Assembly: GCA_033439765.1 (NCBI GenBank)
Contig: JAULSN010000007.1
Location: 62,001-126,000, forward strand
DNA from: Lasiosphaeria ovina
Taxonomy: Eukaryota; Ascomycota; Sordariomycetes; Sordariales; Lasiosphaeriaceae
Direction of reading: 5' to 3'
Length of the DNA: 64,000 nt
Shown here: positions 20,674-30,826 of the stretch, one piece after another
Layout: every line of letters begins with the position of its first letter
How positions within the stretch are numbered: the stretch's first letter is position 1
Notes under the pieces: model-generated
Seen by the model: only the letters and a program-made list of their open reading frames with translations
Databases searched by the model: none
What the model was told of the DNA's origin: nothing
Translations under genes and position numbers: made by a program

Positions 20674-22016
20674 ATGGCATCGCAATCAGCTACCCTAGGG
20701 CGACCCGCCGCAAATCCCCCAGAGAACATCAAGCAAGCGAGCAAGAACGGGTGTCTTGAAGGAGTATAACCATCTCAGCGTTGAGCTCGTCAAGTCCAAG
20801 AAGCAACTTCAACCGCTGACTAGTTTTGACGCTGGATATTGGACATTGGCTGCGGCCGCATGCGACGCATCGGTCACGTATCTCCAAGCCGAGACCAAAC
20901 TCGCCGTCCGAGACTGGGTAGATGGCGGGGAGGGACCTGCTGCATCATGGTGGGCAACTACCGAAGCACGCCGTATTATCGAGGAGATAAAAGCTAGTAT
21001 ATTGGAAAAGACGCTTTACACGAAACAAGCCGAGAGGGTCGAGAAAGGCGGTCCCATTGGACGATCAATGAATGCCATGTTCACGACAAGCCAACTTGGC
21101 ATCTGCGCTGACAAAGTTGGCATGGGCGTACGCAAGAGATCAGAACGGTCAAAGTTCAAAGAGGATCTAATTCAGTTTTACGGTGCCGCCACAATACACC
21201 CGGAAAACCCAAAGGTCGTCATCTCCGTCCACGATTCCCCTACTGGCCACGAATTTCTCAAGTCAGGTGTCACTGCCGCACATTTCTTTCCCTATAAGCT
21301 TTGTCCTGATATCCTGGTTTCGCTATTTGGCCAGGATGTCGAGAGCGAGAAGATGACGGTACATTGTCTTGTGTTGGAGAGGCTCGAGATAATATATAGT
21401 ATTGACTTGTTTACTCTAGGCACGAAATGGTCTGCTGCTTCAACCCCATGTAGAGTCGGCTCTTGATGACGGTGCTATTACTATTGTCCCCGACATACCT
21501 GAAGACCCCAATACCGAACAAGTAGCAGACTAGGAGGGAAACGAGCCAAAGAGTTATCGATGGCGTATCCTAGATAAGGATGCAGAATCGCTCGAGACGG
21601 TTATTATCCTCGAGGGCCAGGGTACAACCATTCGGGACCTGGACGGTCAGAGGCTGTCATTCAAGAAGAACAATCGCCCAAGAGCAAGAAATCTATACTT
21701 CCTCTTCGTCGTTGCGCAGCTCAAGATGGCATGGAGACACGAGAACCGCACCGATCTGGCCAGGAAGCTGAAACCCTAGTTGGGAAAGGGGTTCTGGGTA
21801 ACGCGAGGAAGATATCTTAATCGGGCGTTTCTCCTCGCTCTCGCCGAAGAAATCGGCCATGATACAGCATTCCCAGAGAACATCCCGCCTCTGCCCGGAA
21901 CCGATCACGATACCCGGCCCCAAGAAGACGAAGGTGACGGCGAGGTTGGACTTGTTGCTCTTGCAAAGATGGTTGCAGCTCAGAGACGAGGGGACAAAGA
22001 AGAGGAAGAAGACTAA
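20674..22016 (+). pseudogene. HNH nuclease domain protein (fungal HNH_2 type), two amber stops
   Basis: Probable fungal HNH endonuclease-family protein. The main frame runs 20756-21358, a 61-bp intron (GTACAT...CTCTAG, 21359-21419), then 21420-22016. The HNH region reads VHDSPTG, VTAAHFFPYKL, LFGQDVES, then after the intron ARNGLLL, the usual order AH-x-x-P...FG...ARNGLLL. Further C-terminal landmarks are EPKSYRWRIL, RPRARNLYFLF, GKGFWVTRGRYL. The only defects in exon 2 are TAG at 21531-21533 and at 21777-21779; the first sits where family members usually have Trp. ATG 20674 (gccATGgca) is in a different frame from 20756, so a one-base shift or missed intron lies between. The block above is its likely promoter. 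Next in line on the same strand are DUF6594 and TPR-CHAT genes. Confidence 0.7.
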
Positions 22017-22139
22017 CGGGGTTACGGGGTTACGGGGCTAGAGTACTACCGCCTCAATTTAGAAGAATTGCCATTGAACTAAGCCGGGGGAACCGGTCAC
22101 GGGGAATCCCCAGCATCGGCTGGAAGATCACAGATCATG

Positions 22140-23370
22140 CCACTTACCTGACTCAGTTGAAGATTACCCGCTGGGATATCCTCGATTTTCGGCCTTTCTT
22201 GCGTCTCAAGCCTCCTTTCATCTCTGCCGCCGGTTCTCCAACCTTCGCGCGCGCCTGCTGCTACTCAAACAAGACAGACTCACAGCACTAGAGGAGCAGC
22301 TAGAGGAGCTCGATCGAGAAGACACCGGCACACTAACTCTGGGATGTAGCCGGACAGACGGCAACGAACGAAGATCCTCCGTCCTGTCGGAAATCAGCAA
22401 TGCCATGGAGGATTATGGTACGCCGCTCTTCCATCTGTTTCCTATTCGATGTTGACAGCGGTACAGACGTATTCTTGGAAAGGCACTGGCGGATTATGAG
22501 CTTTGAAGCTGCCCTACACCGAGCTGTATTGAACGTGCAAAACTGGCTCAGTCGGTCTGCTTGCATGGCGCGAAAGGTGACGGCTTACTTGTACTGTGGC
22601 GAAGATCTCCTTAGCACAAGTACTCCGGAGAATAGTTTTATAGCGTGGTTGGAAGAACTGGCAGAAGACAGCCGCGTCTGTCTCTACGAGCGTTTCCGCA
22701 AGGTTAGGCTCTACGCCCAAGGTCAGTCGCTCGTGTATGCTAAATAGCGAAGCACCCTTGACATCCTCGATTTGGCATCTCTCAAGACGCAAGCGTACAC
22801 ATATTCTCCTCGTCATCGATGAGGCGGATAGCGCGGATCCTCATGACGCCAATCATCACGTTCCTCCTCCCCGCTCCCGTCGTCATTTACAGCTTCGTCA
22901 GCAGCTTGACAATCAGGTTGGTCGTTGTTGTTGCTGCAACAACCGGGTTTATTGCCCTTCTGTCTAGCTTCACTCGAGCGCGGACAGTTGAGCTGGTTGT
23001 GGCCGGTGCGACGTAAGTTCGCGTCCTCTATCACGCCAGCCTATAATTAAGATCTCATCTAACACTGTTTGATGGTAGCTATACGACCGTCTTGGTTGTT
23101 TTCATTTCAAGTACAAACGGGCCAGTCGCGGCTCTTAAAGCGTCGCCCAAAAATTGGCCACATTGCATGCAAATGCCTGCTTTTCTTCCCTTGCTTACGC
23201 AAATGCCTGTTTTCCTCCCTTACGCTCAGAAACAAAATTCCAAACGCGCTAATTGGGTAACTGCGCCAAACTCGAACCCTGTGGCACAAGATACACACCC
23301 TTTGTCGAATTGCTTACAGTTTGGCAAAAGAAACTTGACTATAGCGCCATCCTAAAGGCTGCTTCATCAG
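22140..23370 (+). CDS. DUF6594 domain membrane protein
   Basis: Fungal DUF6594 family: a soluble helical N-terminal part and a C-terminal cluster of membrane helices; function unknown. Frame pieces: YPLGYPRFSAFLAS (about 22170), then LLLLKQDRLTALEEQLEELD and SEISNAMEDYD. Intron 22418-22466. Next VFLERHW...VQNWLSRS, then EDLLS. An uncertain junction lies near 22721-22790. The membrane part reads ARILMTPIITFLLPAPVVI and VVVVAATTGFIALLSSF. Intron 23013-23078 (GTAAGT, CTAAC branch, TAG). The last segment is ATYTTVLVVFIS. Family proteins end about here; this frame instead runs on to 23355 through a dispersed repeat, so the native C terminus may have been replaced. No clear start codon is in frame, so the 5' end is open. 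No stops within the pieces. Confidence 0.65.
23140..23300 (+). repeat. Dispersed repeat at 3' end of DUF6594 gene
   Basis: GTCGCCCAAAAATTG, TTGCATGCAAATGCC, TCTTCCCTTGCTTACG and CAAATGCCTGTTTTC recur at 51207-51300 with few changes. It forms the last codons of the DUF6594 frame. Confidence 0.6.
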
Positions 23371-23724
23371 CGGACTGGTGAGGCCGCCCAGAAAACAGCT
23401 AATCGAGAACTGAGCGAGGCAGATTTTCGGCCATTGGGAAGGCACCAGAAGCCAAACGCTGACCCCGCCCATGTGAGCAAAGGCTGGCGCACCGCCTCAG
23501 AGGCACATTCCAAATCACCAGTAGGGGATTCCATGTCCGGATGAGCCCGGCCCTCACAAAATCCAAGGAGGCTAGCCGGCTAGCTGCTCTACGCCTTGCA
23601 TGTACTTTAAACTGTGCTTTAGCCATTCCACTACCACACTGTCTCAACGCCTCAGTCCAGACGTCTCTATTCAAACGCCCAAAGTCGCATGCTTTCTAGC
23701 CAAACCATCTAAAGCGATGAACAG

Positions 23725-26267
23725 TCACGTTATGGTCGGGACGGAGGTCTTCGATCTCAACCGCGCAATCGACGCCGCAACTAGGGTTGTTGATGCTGCT
23801 CCTGAAGACCACCCCAACCTTGCCGTCCTGCTGAGCGACCTTGGGAACCTGGCTTGGTAGGCGATTCGAGGACACTGGTTTGATAGCCGACCTCAACCGT
23901 GCAATCAACGTCGCAGCCAGGGCTGTTAATATCACCCCTGAAGGCCATCCCAACCTTGCTAGCCGGCTTAGTAACCTTGAGATTTCTCTTAGCAGACGAT
24001 TCGACTTGACTAGTTCGATAGACGACCTCAACTGTGTAGTCAACATCGCAACTAGGGCTGTGAATGCCACTCCTCAAGACCACCCCGACCTTGCCAGCCG
24101 GCTGAACTACCTTGGAGACTGGCTCGGCACACGATTCGAACACGTTGGTTCGATAGACGACCTCGACCGTACAGTCGACGTCGCAACTAGGGCTGTGGAT
24201 GCCACTCCTAGAGGCGACCCCGACCTTGTCAGCCGGCTGAACAACCTTGGAATCTGGCTCGGCGCGCGATTCGAGCGTATAGGTTCGATAGACGACCTCA
24301 ACCGTGTAGTCGATACCGTAAGTAAGGCTGTGGATGCCACTCCTGAAGGCCACCCCGACCTTTCTGGCCGGCTGGACAACCTTGGAATCTGGCTCGGTAG
24401 GCGATTCAAGCACACTGATTCGATAGACGACCTCAACCGTGCAGTCGACATCACAACTAATGCTGTGGATGCCTCTCCCGAAGACCACCCTGACCGCGCC
24501 GGCCAGCTGAACCACCTGAGAATCTGGCTTGGTATGCGATTCGACCGGACTGGTTCGTTAGACGACCTCAACCATGCACTCTCATCCTACAAAGAAGGTT
24601 ACCGTTGTCTAACGGCTCCCCCGTCCACTCGTACCCATCCAGCCTCGGCTGCTGCCGACATCCTCACATCACAGCAAGATTGGGAAGGATCAAGCCAGCT
24701 ACTACGGGACGCTGTATACCTCATTCCCACCGTGAGCCCCGGGCACTGAAGCATACCGACAAGCAGCGCATGCTGGCGGATTTCGCTGGCTTGGCTGCGA
24801 AGGCGGCTGCCACTGCTCTGCATGCAAAACAGGGGGCGTATCACGCTTTACAACTTCTCGAACTCGGCCGCGGTGTTATCGCTAGCCTGCTGATGGATAT
24901 GCGCGAAGACATTCTGATCTCAAGCGCGAGCACCCTAGTCTGGCCAACGAATTCGTTACCCTTCGTGACGAGCTAGACTCGCCAGCGGACAGTCTAATCT
25001 CGTCGACCTCTGTCAATGATACATCCTCTTGGGAGGCACAGGCGACAAGACGCCGCGAAGCTGAAAAGGCATTCACCCAACTCATTACAAGGATTCAAGC
25101 TCAGCCCGGATTCAACACATTTCATCTCCCACCGACGGAGCATGAGCTAAAGGCTGCAGCGAACCCAGACCCGGTCATTATCGTCAATCTAAGCCCCTAT
25201 CGCTGTGACGCATTTCTCATTGAGCGGGATCGGATCAGGGCGATCGAATTACCTAACCTGACACTGGTTGACGCCAAGAGACAAGCAGTCCATCTACGGC
25301 AATCAGCTGAGACGGGCGCCGATATAACATCTCAGCTAGAATGGCTCTGGGATACCACCTGTCAGCCCATTCTAGATGCTCTTGGTCTTAGACAACCCGT
25401 CACCGACAACAGCTGGCCTCGTGTCTGGTGGATTTCCACTGGACATCTTGGCCAGCTACCACTTCATGCGGCCGGGCGCTACACCCGAACATCCTCCGAG
25501 ACAGTCCTTGACAGAGTCATGTCGTCGTATGCACCGTCCATTAAGGCATTGCTGCATGGACGCCGACACCGTACTCGAAATGCTGTAGAAGGGCAGAAGG
25601 ACTCTGCCCTCATCGTTTCCATGCCTACAACCCCGGGCTACCACGAGGAAATCTCGCCTTTGCTATAGACGAAGCGGATGTGGTGAGGAAGCATTGTCTA
25701 TCGCTTCAGCTGGATCCCATCACTCCACGATTGCGAAAGAACGATGTTCTTGAACACTTGAACAGGTGCAGAATATTTCACTTCGCTGGCCATGGGGAGA
25801 CGGTTTTGACGGAGCCTTCGCAGAGTCGATTGTTGCTCGAGGGCTGGCAAACTGATCCTCTGACGGCCGGGGACCTCCGTGACAGCAGGCTCCAGGAGAA
25901 CTCGCCGTTTCTTGCTTATCTGTCGGCTTGTTCGACGGGAGCTAACGACACGCTGCAACTCGCTGACGAGGGAATCCATCTTGTCAGCGCCTTCCAGCTT
26001 GCAGGTTTCCGGCATGTTGTGGGAACGCTGTGGAAGGTGTCGGACAAGGCTTGTGTTGACGCGGCCAGAGTGCTGTACGAGACACTGCGGAGCGAAGGGA
26101 TGACGGATGCGGCTGTCTGCCGCGGACTGCATCGGGCTATCAGAGCGGTGCGTGATGGCCAGATCGAGGGTGGGCAGGCGAGAGACGCCACGTTAGTCTC
26201 CTTAGGGACATGGACGCGTGGCTGGACTAACTACTACTGGGTTCCGTATATCCATTATGGTGTTTAG
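23725..26267 (+). pseudogene. TPR-CHAT (caspase-like) protein with four frameshifts
   Basis: Tetratricopeptide-like repeats followed by a CHAT domain, a caspase-related protease fold. Six to seven 45-residue repeats (DLN-x-A...AV-x-ATPE-x-HPDLA-x-RL-x-NLG-x-WLG-x-RFE) run from 23753 to about 24580. The linker and first CHAT half follow (about 24750-25650), then the catalytic part: His in FHFAGHG (codon 25791) and Cys in YLSACSTG (codon 25929). The end is GWTNYYWVPYIHYGV, a natural CHAT terminus. Comparison with the repeats and family shows one-base frameshifts near 23846, 24738, 24912 and 25640, so no intact protease is made. The N terminus before the repeats is not identifiable. In fungi such proteins are related to NLR-type and cell-death regulators; substrate unknown. 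Confidence 0.8.
23753..24580 (+). repeat. 135-bp tandem coding repeats of the TPR region
   Basis: About six units of 135 bp, each beginning GACCTCAACCGTGCA or close to it. High nucleotide similarity between neighbours suggests recent expansion or homogenisation. Confidence 0.8.
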
Positions 26268-26387
26268 ACTGACAAAAGCACGAGGCTTCGAGCACACTGC
26301 AGGTGGGGCTAGCAGAGCCTCAGCCCGTGCCCAAAACCGCGACCTAAGTTTCAAGCCCTTCTCCCGTGATCGAAAGCGAAAACGAAG

Positions 26388-26741
26388 GTGCGCGATAGAA
26401 AGACGAGCAGACGGAGGAAAGGAGGAGCCGAGGAGACGCAACCGGAAGACGAACGGACGGAGAGCGAAAACGAGAACGCGCAACGGCAAGACGCAAAGAC
26501 GCAGGAGGAAGAAGCCGAGCAGAAGAAGAGGGAAGCCGAGGAGGCACGACTGGTAGAAGAGAAGAAGAAGAAGAAGAAGGAAGAAGAGGAGGCACGAATG
26601 GCAGAAGTGCGAAGGCAGGAAGGGTGGCGTCGTGACCCCCCCCCTCTCTCTTCCCCGAGAAGTGGTTCGCCAACGCAAAATACGACCCCGAAGAGAGAGA
26701 CTGGTTCGCCTGCAATATGTCCAGGACGCCAAGCCGTGTGA
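26388..26741 (+). CDS. Hypothetical charged coiled-coil ORF
   Basis: 117 codons rich in Glu, Lys and Arg (EEEAEQKKREAEEARL, then KKKKKKEEEEAR) predict a long single helix or coiled coil. Downstream, 26655-26940, other frames read a WFANAKYDPEERDWFA segment, which may be the continuation after a frameshift at the C-run (26637-26645). No homologue is recognised. The low-complexity purine run alone could create this frame, so support is weak. Confidence 0.25.
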   Translation: MRDRKTSRRRKGGAEETQPEDERTESENENAQRQDAKTQEEEAEQKKREAEEARLVEEKKKKKKEEEEARMAEVRRQEGWRRDPPPLSSPRSGSPTQNTTPKRETGSPAICPGRQAV

Positions 26742-27226
26742 CGATCGGTCATTCCAGATGGTGCGTCTGGTTATTAGCCAGCTGATGGGCGTCTTCTTTA
26801 CCTCCGAGATCTCCGAGGAGGGACGCTTTTGGATCAGCGTGCCTGAGGCCCCCCATCCGTACTGCGCGCAGCCTGACCCCAACATGGAAGATGCCGGAAG
26901 TCGTCGAGCGTGCCGGCGGCGTCAGGGTCGTTTATATCCATCCTTCCTTCCACCAAGCCAAAATCGAGAGGGAGCAATAAAAAAAGAGGAAGTGAGGCAG
27001 AAAGAGGAGGAGAGAAAGAAGGAGAAGGAGACGCAGGAAGAGGAGGAGAAGCAGAGCAAGAAGGAGGAGCACGCCAAGGCCACTACGGACGTGCGTGGCT
27101 ACAGCTGTCGACGAGAAGGCCTAGGGAGGGCGACGCGGAGGAGGTCGTGCAGCTAACATGATTCCCGAAGCGAGCCAGTCCACTAGCGACTCAAGCAGGA
27201 ATGCCTCGCGGGTTGGCCAACCCGCG

Positions 27227-27320
27227 AGCACGCCTGAAGGTTGGGCAAATAGGGAAGTGGAGGGTGTCATCTGGACTTGGCCAAAGGCCATCCAAAGGAT
27301 CAAAGGCTATCGCCTGAGGG
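27227..27320 (+). repeat. Short dispersed repeat (partner at 4.50-4.60 kb)
   Basis: Plus-strand copy of the repeat at 4497-4600. It is preceded by the palindrome GGTTGGCCAACC and lies just downstream of a lysine/glutamate-rich region. Confidence 0.6.
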
Positions 27321-27419
27321 CTCTGTGGGGCGACACGCGCCCGTTCGTTCCGTTCGTTCCGCGCCGCCGCCGAAAAGGTACCAACTCTGATTGAGGACGA
27401 ACGACAATGTGATGTCGGC

Positions 27420-28150
27420 GGAGGGCTCAGGGGGCGGAGGGCGAAGAAGGAGGCAGTTTATTTCCATTCGTGTCTGCTGTAGGAGGTAGTAAAGGGAGTC
27501 AGTCGCTCATTCGTATCTATTGCTTGCATATGGGTAAAGGGGGTCGCCCAATCATAGTTCAAAGCCTCACATCCAACACGACCCCGCCCCCCACATAGTC
27601 CAGAAAGGGAAGGCGATGAAGCGAAAACTCTGCACCCCGCATTTCTTTCTACCCGCGAGGGTGAGACACTCTGATTTTACGGGCGCAAAATTAAGACAAC
27701 TTCATGTTGTAACTAGTAGACAGATCCGTCTAATAGTTTCCCCGTCCCCTCCCAACCCTAGATAGATAGAGCGTTTTCCCACGGTCAGCATACACATGCA
27801 CGCGGCTAGTGTGGCGAAGGCCCCGCCGCCTTCTCGACGGGTGGTCGCCTTGAGTGGCTAAGGTTTGCCAAGCTTTGCTCCAACCCACACATCCCCCGTC
27901 CCCGGTCCGCCAGATCGAAGGAGCGCTAAATACCGCGCTCATTGTAGTAATCATCGCTAAATTCGTAGGATCTAAAGATGAAGAAGAAAGGAAGCTATCG
28001 CAAGCTCCGCACACGGCGCGGGGCGCGGGGAAATAGGTGGTGCGGGCAGGTGGGGTCTTGACGGGGGGTTAGGGTTGTAGTAGCTTCTTCGCTGCATGTT
28101 CCGACACTTGATTGGTCAACTTCACTCTGAAACAAACCCAACCCAGCCCG
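27420..28150. repeat. Repeat debris without a gene
   Basis: 27455-27545 resembles 53795-53850 and holds two copies of the 36-bp CATTCGTGT...GGTAAAGGGAGTC motif. 27610-27660 carries GCGAAAACTCTGCACCCC and TTTCTTTCTACCCGCGAGG, also seen at 3.1, 52.4 and 53.5 kb. No coding sequence recognised to 28150. Confidence 0.5.
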
Positions 28151-28170
28151 TTCCGTTCCGTTGCGTTGAA

Positions 28171-28265
28171 CGGCTGAGCACGTGAGGGCCACGCACGAAC
28201 CACACGCTGAATAGGGTGCAACCAATCAGGACGCATCAATCCATCTAGCTATAGGCACCTATCTA
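28171..28265. repeat. Left arm of a 3.7-kb inverted repeat
   Basis: GGCTGAGCACGTGAGGGCCA and the following 70 bases are repeated in reverse at 31768-31866, with about 90 bp and few mismatches. The outermost bases of both arms contain CACGTG. No flanking target duplication was found. Confidence 0.65.
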
Positions 28266-28285
28266 GGCCTGCGCGCCCACCACCT

Positions 28286-28534
28286 ATCACCAGCTGGCCA
28301 AGCCATCACCAGCTGGCCGAGCCACCGCCAGCTGGCCGAGCCACCACCAGCTGGCAAGGCCACCGCCAGCTGGCCGAGCCACCACCAGCTGGCCGAGCCA
28401 CCACCAGCTGGCAAGGCCACCGCCAGCTGGCCGAGCCACCACCAGCTGGCCAAGCCACCACCAGCTGGCCAGGCCACCACCAGCTGGCCAAGCCACCACC
28501 AGCTGGCGAGGCCACTACCAGCTGGCCAGGCCAC
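28286..28534. repeat. 19-bp minisatellite, 13 units
   Basis: Unit CCACCACCAGCTGGCCAAG, each carrying the palindrome CAGCTG, about 13 copies with changes at a few fixed positions. Since 19 is not a multiple of 3, all frames read the same 19-residue pattern, so the Trp/Gly-rich frames here are artefacts. Confidence 0.9.
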
Positions 28535-28732
28535 CAGAGCCACATTGTGGCACTATGCCTTCACAAGCACACCCCGGGACTGAGTCTCCCAGTCATGTAT
28601 ATAAGCAGCGGCCCTCGCCCTCCTTCCTTTGCGAGGGCCAGGTTGAAGTCTTACGCCAATACCAGTCATTGCTCTCCTTCCCTATTACCTTTATTGTGAC
28701 CACCTTGATCAGGCGTCCCTGCCTTCTCTTGC

Positions 28733-28998
28733 TGTTGGAATCACCAGGGTACCGGTACTGGAATCAACAGATGCGCTGCGCGCCGTAAGCTGGTGGTTCA
28801 AATGATAGATTCGTTGTGTGTGTTCTAGATCTGTTGCCCTGAGCGGGCGGCCGAAGGCCGCTATATATATCTGGCCCTGCGCCACCACAGCCATAGTGTG
28901 GCTGAGCCGCAGAGCCGCAGGGGTCGGTCTTGCGCCACCACATCCACGGTGTGGCTGGGCCGAAGAGCTCCTTGACTGATGTGCGCGTTGTTCCAACA
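28733..28998 (+). mobile_element. Solo LTR, copy 1
   Basis: 266 bp, starts TGTTGGAATCACC and ends TTGTTCCAACA, with 8-bp inverted termini. The 5-bp direct repeat CTTGC flanks it on both sides (28728-28732 and 28999-29003). The internal GCGCCACCACAGCC...GTGTGGCT motif occurs twice. Homologous to 30572-30821 in reverse. Confidence 0.85.
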
Positions 28999-29346
28999 CT
29001 TGCAACGAGCTTCAAGAGCTCCACGTCGGGAGAAATGCGAGTGGGGAGGGAGTCGGCGAGGGTCACCTACCTATCTCGGCGACAGTTTGCTCTTGCCTTG
29101 TCCGCGGAGTTCGCGAAATTCTCAAACCAACCTGCGGCGTGACGAAGGGGAGGGGCTACCTACATCCGTTCCACTTTTCCAATCACCAAGCCATAATAGA
29201 AGTGCATTGATCCACCAAAGAAGCTACTACGTCTCATCTACTGGCCAACTCATGCCCGTCTCTTCCTCACGCCGCTCCCTTGGGAACCAGCAGATACATC
29301 GACGCCAGCAATTGCCAAGAGGACAGGGCGGGGCACCATATCCATG

Positions 29347-29461
29347 GCCGGCCTCGCTCTGATCAAAAAAAAGGGCACACCAAAGCAATTTCCTCAAGTA
29401 CGAAGTCCTGACCTTCACGCATTTTTTGGTGTGCCTTTTTTTTTGATCAGAGCGAGCCGGC
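29347..29461. repeat. Near-perfect hairpin (about 37-bp arms)
   Basis: GCCGGCCTCGCTCTGATC, A-run, GGGCACACCAAA at 29347-29384 is answered by TTTGGTGTGCC, T-run, GATCAGAGCGAGCCGGC at 29425-29461, with a 40-bp loop. It could be a small MITE or a transcript hairpin. The same flanking words (GCCAAGAGGACGG) lie on both sides of it. Confidence 0.75.
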
Positions 29462-29497
29462 TTATCCCGAATCGCGACGCTGGCAACTGCCAAGAGG

Positions 29498-29620
29498 ACG
29501 GTGCGTGCACTAAGGACAGTGCGTGCAACTAAGGACAATGCCAGGACAGTGCGTGCCACTAAGGACAGTGCGTGCCACTAAGGACAGTGCCAAGACAGTG
29601 CGGACGGTGCGTGCACCATG
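29498..29620. repeat. Degenerate tandem repeat
   Basis: Units around AAGGACAGTGCGTGCCACT are repeated about five times with variable length. Confidence 0.7.
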
Positions 29621-29679
29621 TTGGCTGTGTACTTACTCGAGTAGTAAATGTGTGTGGAGCGGGAGCGGGGTCACTGTCA

Positions 29680-30002
29680 CAATTTCCCAGCATGCATGCG
29701 GGGAATGCGTTGTCACAATTTCCCAGCATGCATGCGGGGAATGCGCTACCTCCAAAAATGCAGGGGTTGTACAAGTAATGTGCATGTGCATCTCCCGCAT
29801 GCATGTCGGGAAAACGTGATAGTGACCCCGATCAGCCTGCACATCGTAACGCCACCAAGATAGGGATCGACGCAACGTGATGCCCGACGGCTTGCTTGCA
29901 TACCCCATTTTTTGAGGCTCCGCATGCATGCCGGGAAAACGTGACGGTGACGTCGTAACGCCACCGAGATAGCGATCGACGCAACGTGATGCCCGACGAC
30001 CA
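29680..30002. repeat. GCATGCATGC palindrome cluster and nested repeats
   Basis: The word CCC-x-GCATGCATGC-GGGG, or a close variant, occurs at about 29686, 29724, 29791 and 29919. The first two lie in a 38-bp direct repeat. The last two have GGGAAAACGTGA after them, and a 50-bp direct repeat (GTAACGCCACC to GTGATGCCCGACG) lies at about 29840-29890 and 29953-30002. Confidence 0.8.
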
Positions 30003-30570
30003 ATGAAGCGGTAGAAAAACACGACAACACCAAAAACAAGAGTAAAATCGGGGCGAACATTAGCGGGCGCAAGCGCAAAGTCCCCTCACAAGAAGGTCAA
30101 AACAGTAAGAAAAAGGCACTACTGCGTGCACTCTGGGGGTTTCAATTCATGGTAAAAAGACGTGATTTTCTAAGGTCTGTCCCTAAAAAAAGAAGAAGAA
30201 GGAGGAGGAGGAGGAGGTCCCCTCTAGCCATGCCATCCTCTAATCAGAGGGAGGGCGGCAGTCCACCTTATACGAGGTGGGTAAGCCAAGGAAAGGGAAG
30301 GAAAAAAGTTACACTAGACTATATTAGGCAAGGGTGTAAACAACCCCTCTTGTTGCCCAGTCCCTGAGCCCCTGAGCCCCTGAGCCCCTAATCACCAATC
30401 TAATCGTTAGCCGCCCCCACACCTTTGCTGCCTGTGCAGTGGAATGGATTTTCGTATCGCCCGAGTCAAAAATCACTTGGACCTAAACAACTCTTGTGAC
30501 AAAATGAACGAGCTTATGGCTCGCAGCGGGCCTTTTCGTCGGCGGGCAAAAAAATAAAAAAAAGGGGTCA
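30003..30570. other. No gene recognised
   Basis: Contains an AGAAGAAGAAGGAGGAGG purine run (30190-30218) and a short CCCCTGAG tandem (30360-30390). No coding support. Confidence 0.4.
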
Positions 30571-30571
30571 C

Positions 30572-30821
30572 TGTTGGAATAACGCGCACATCAGTCAAGG
30601 GGCTCTGCGGTTCAGCCACACTGTGGCTGTGGTGGCGCCGCGGCCCTGCGGCTTAGCCACACCGCGGCTGTGGTGGCGCAGGGCCAGATATATGGAGCGG
30701 CCTGCGGCCGCCCGCTCAGGGGAACAGAACACACACACAACGAATCCATCACTTGAACCACCAGCTTACGGCGCGCAGCGCATCTGTTGATTCCAGTACC
30801 GGTACCCTGGTGATTCCAACA
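30572..30821 (-). mobile_element. Solo LTR, copy 2 (reverse)
   Basis: 250 bp, TGTTGGAATAACG...GTGATTCCAACA. Flanked by the 5-bp direct repeat GTCAC (30567-30571 and 30822-30826). It is the reverse of copy 1 with small indels in its GC-rich middle. Confidence 0.85.
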
Positions 30822-30826
30822 GTCAC

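Noticed and set aside
23781..24515. 244-aa minus-strand frame opposite the TPR repeats
   Set aside because: Antisense shadow of the 135-bp coding repeat; the plus-strand reading matches a known family.
28259..28545. Long Trp/Gly-rich open frames on the minus strand
   Set aside because: They exist in all frames because the 19-bp minisatellite contains no stop; not genes.
30360..30390. Telomere-like CCCTGAGCCCCTGAG tandem
   Set aside because: Not the fungal TTAGGG telomere repeat; only about four short units.
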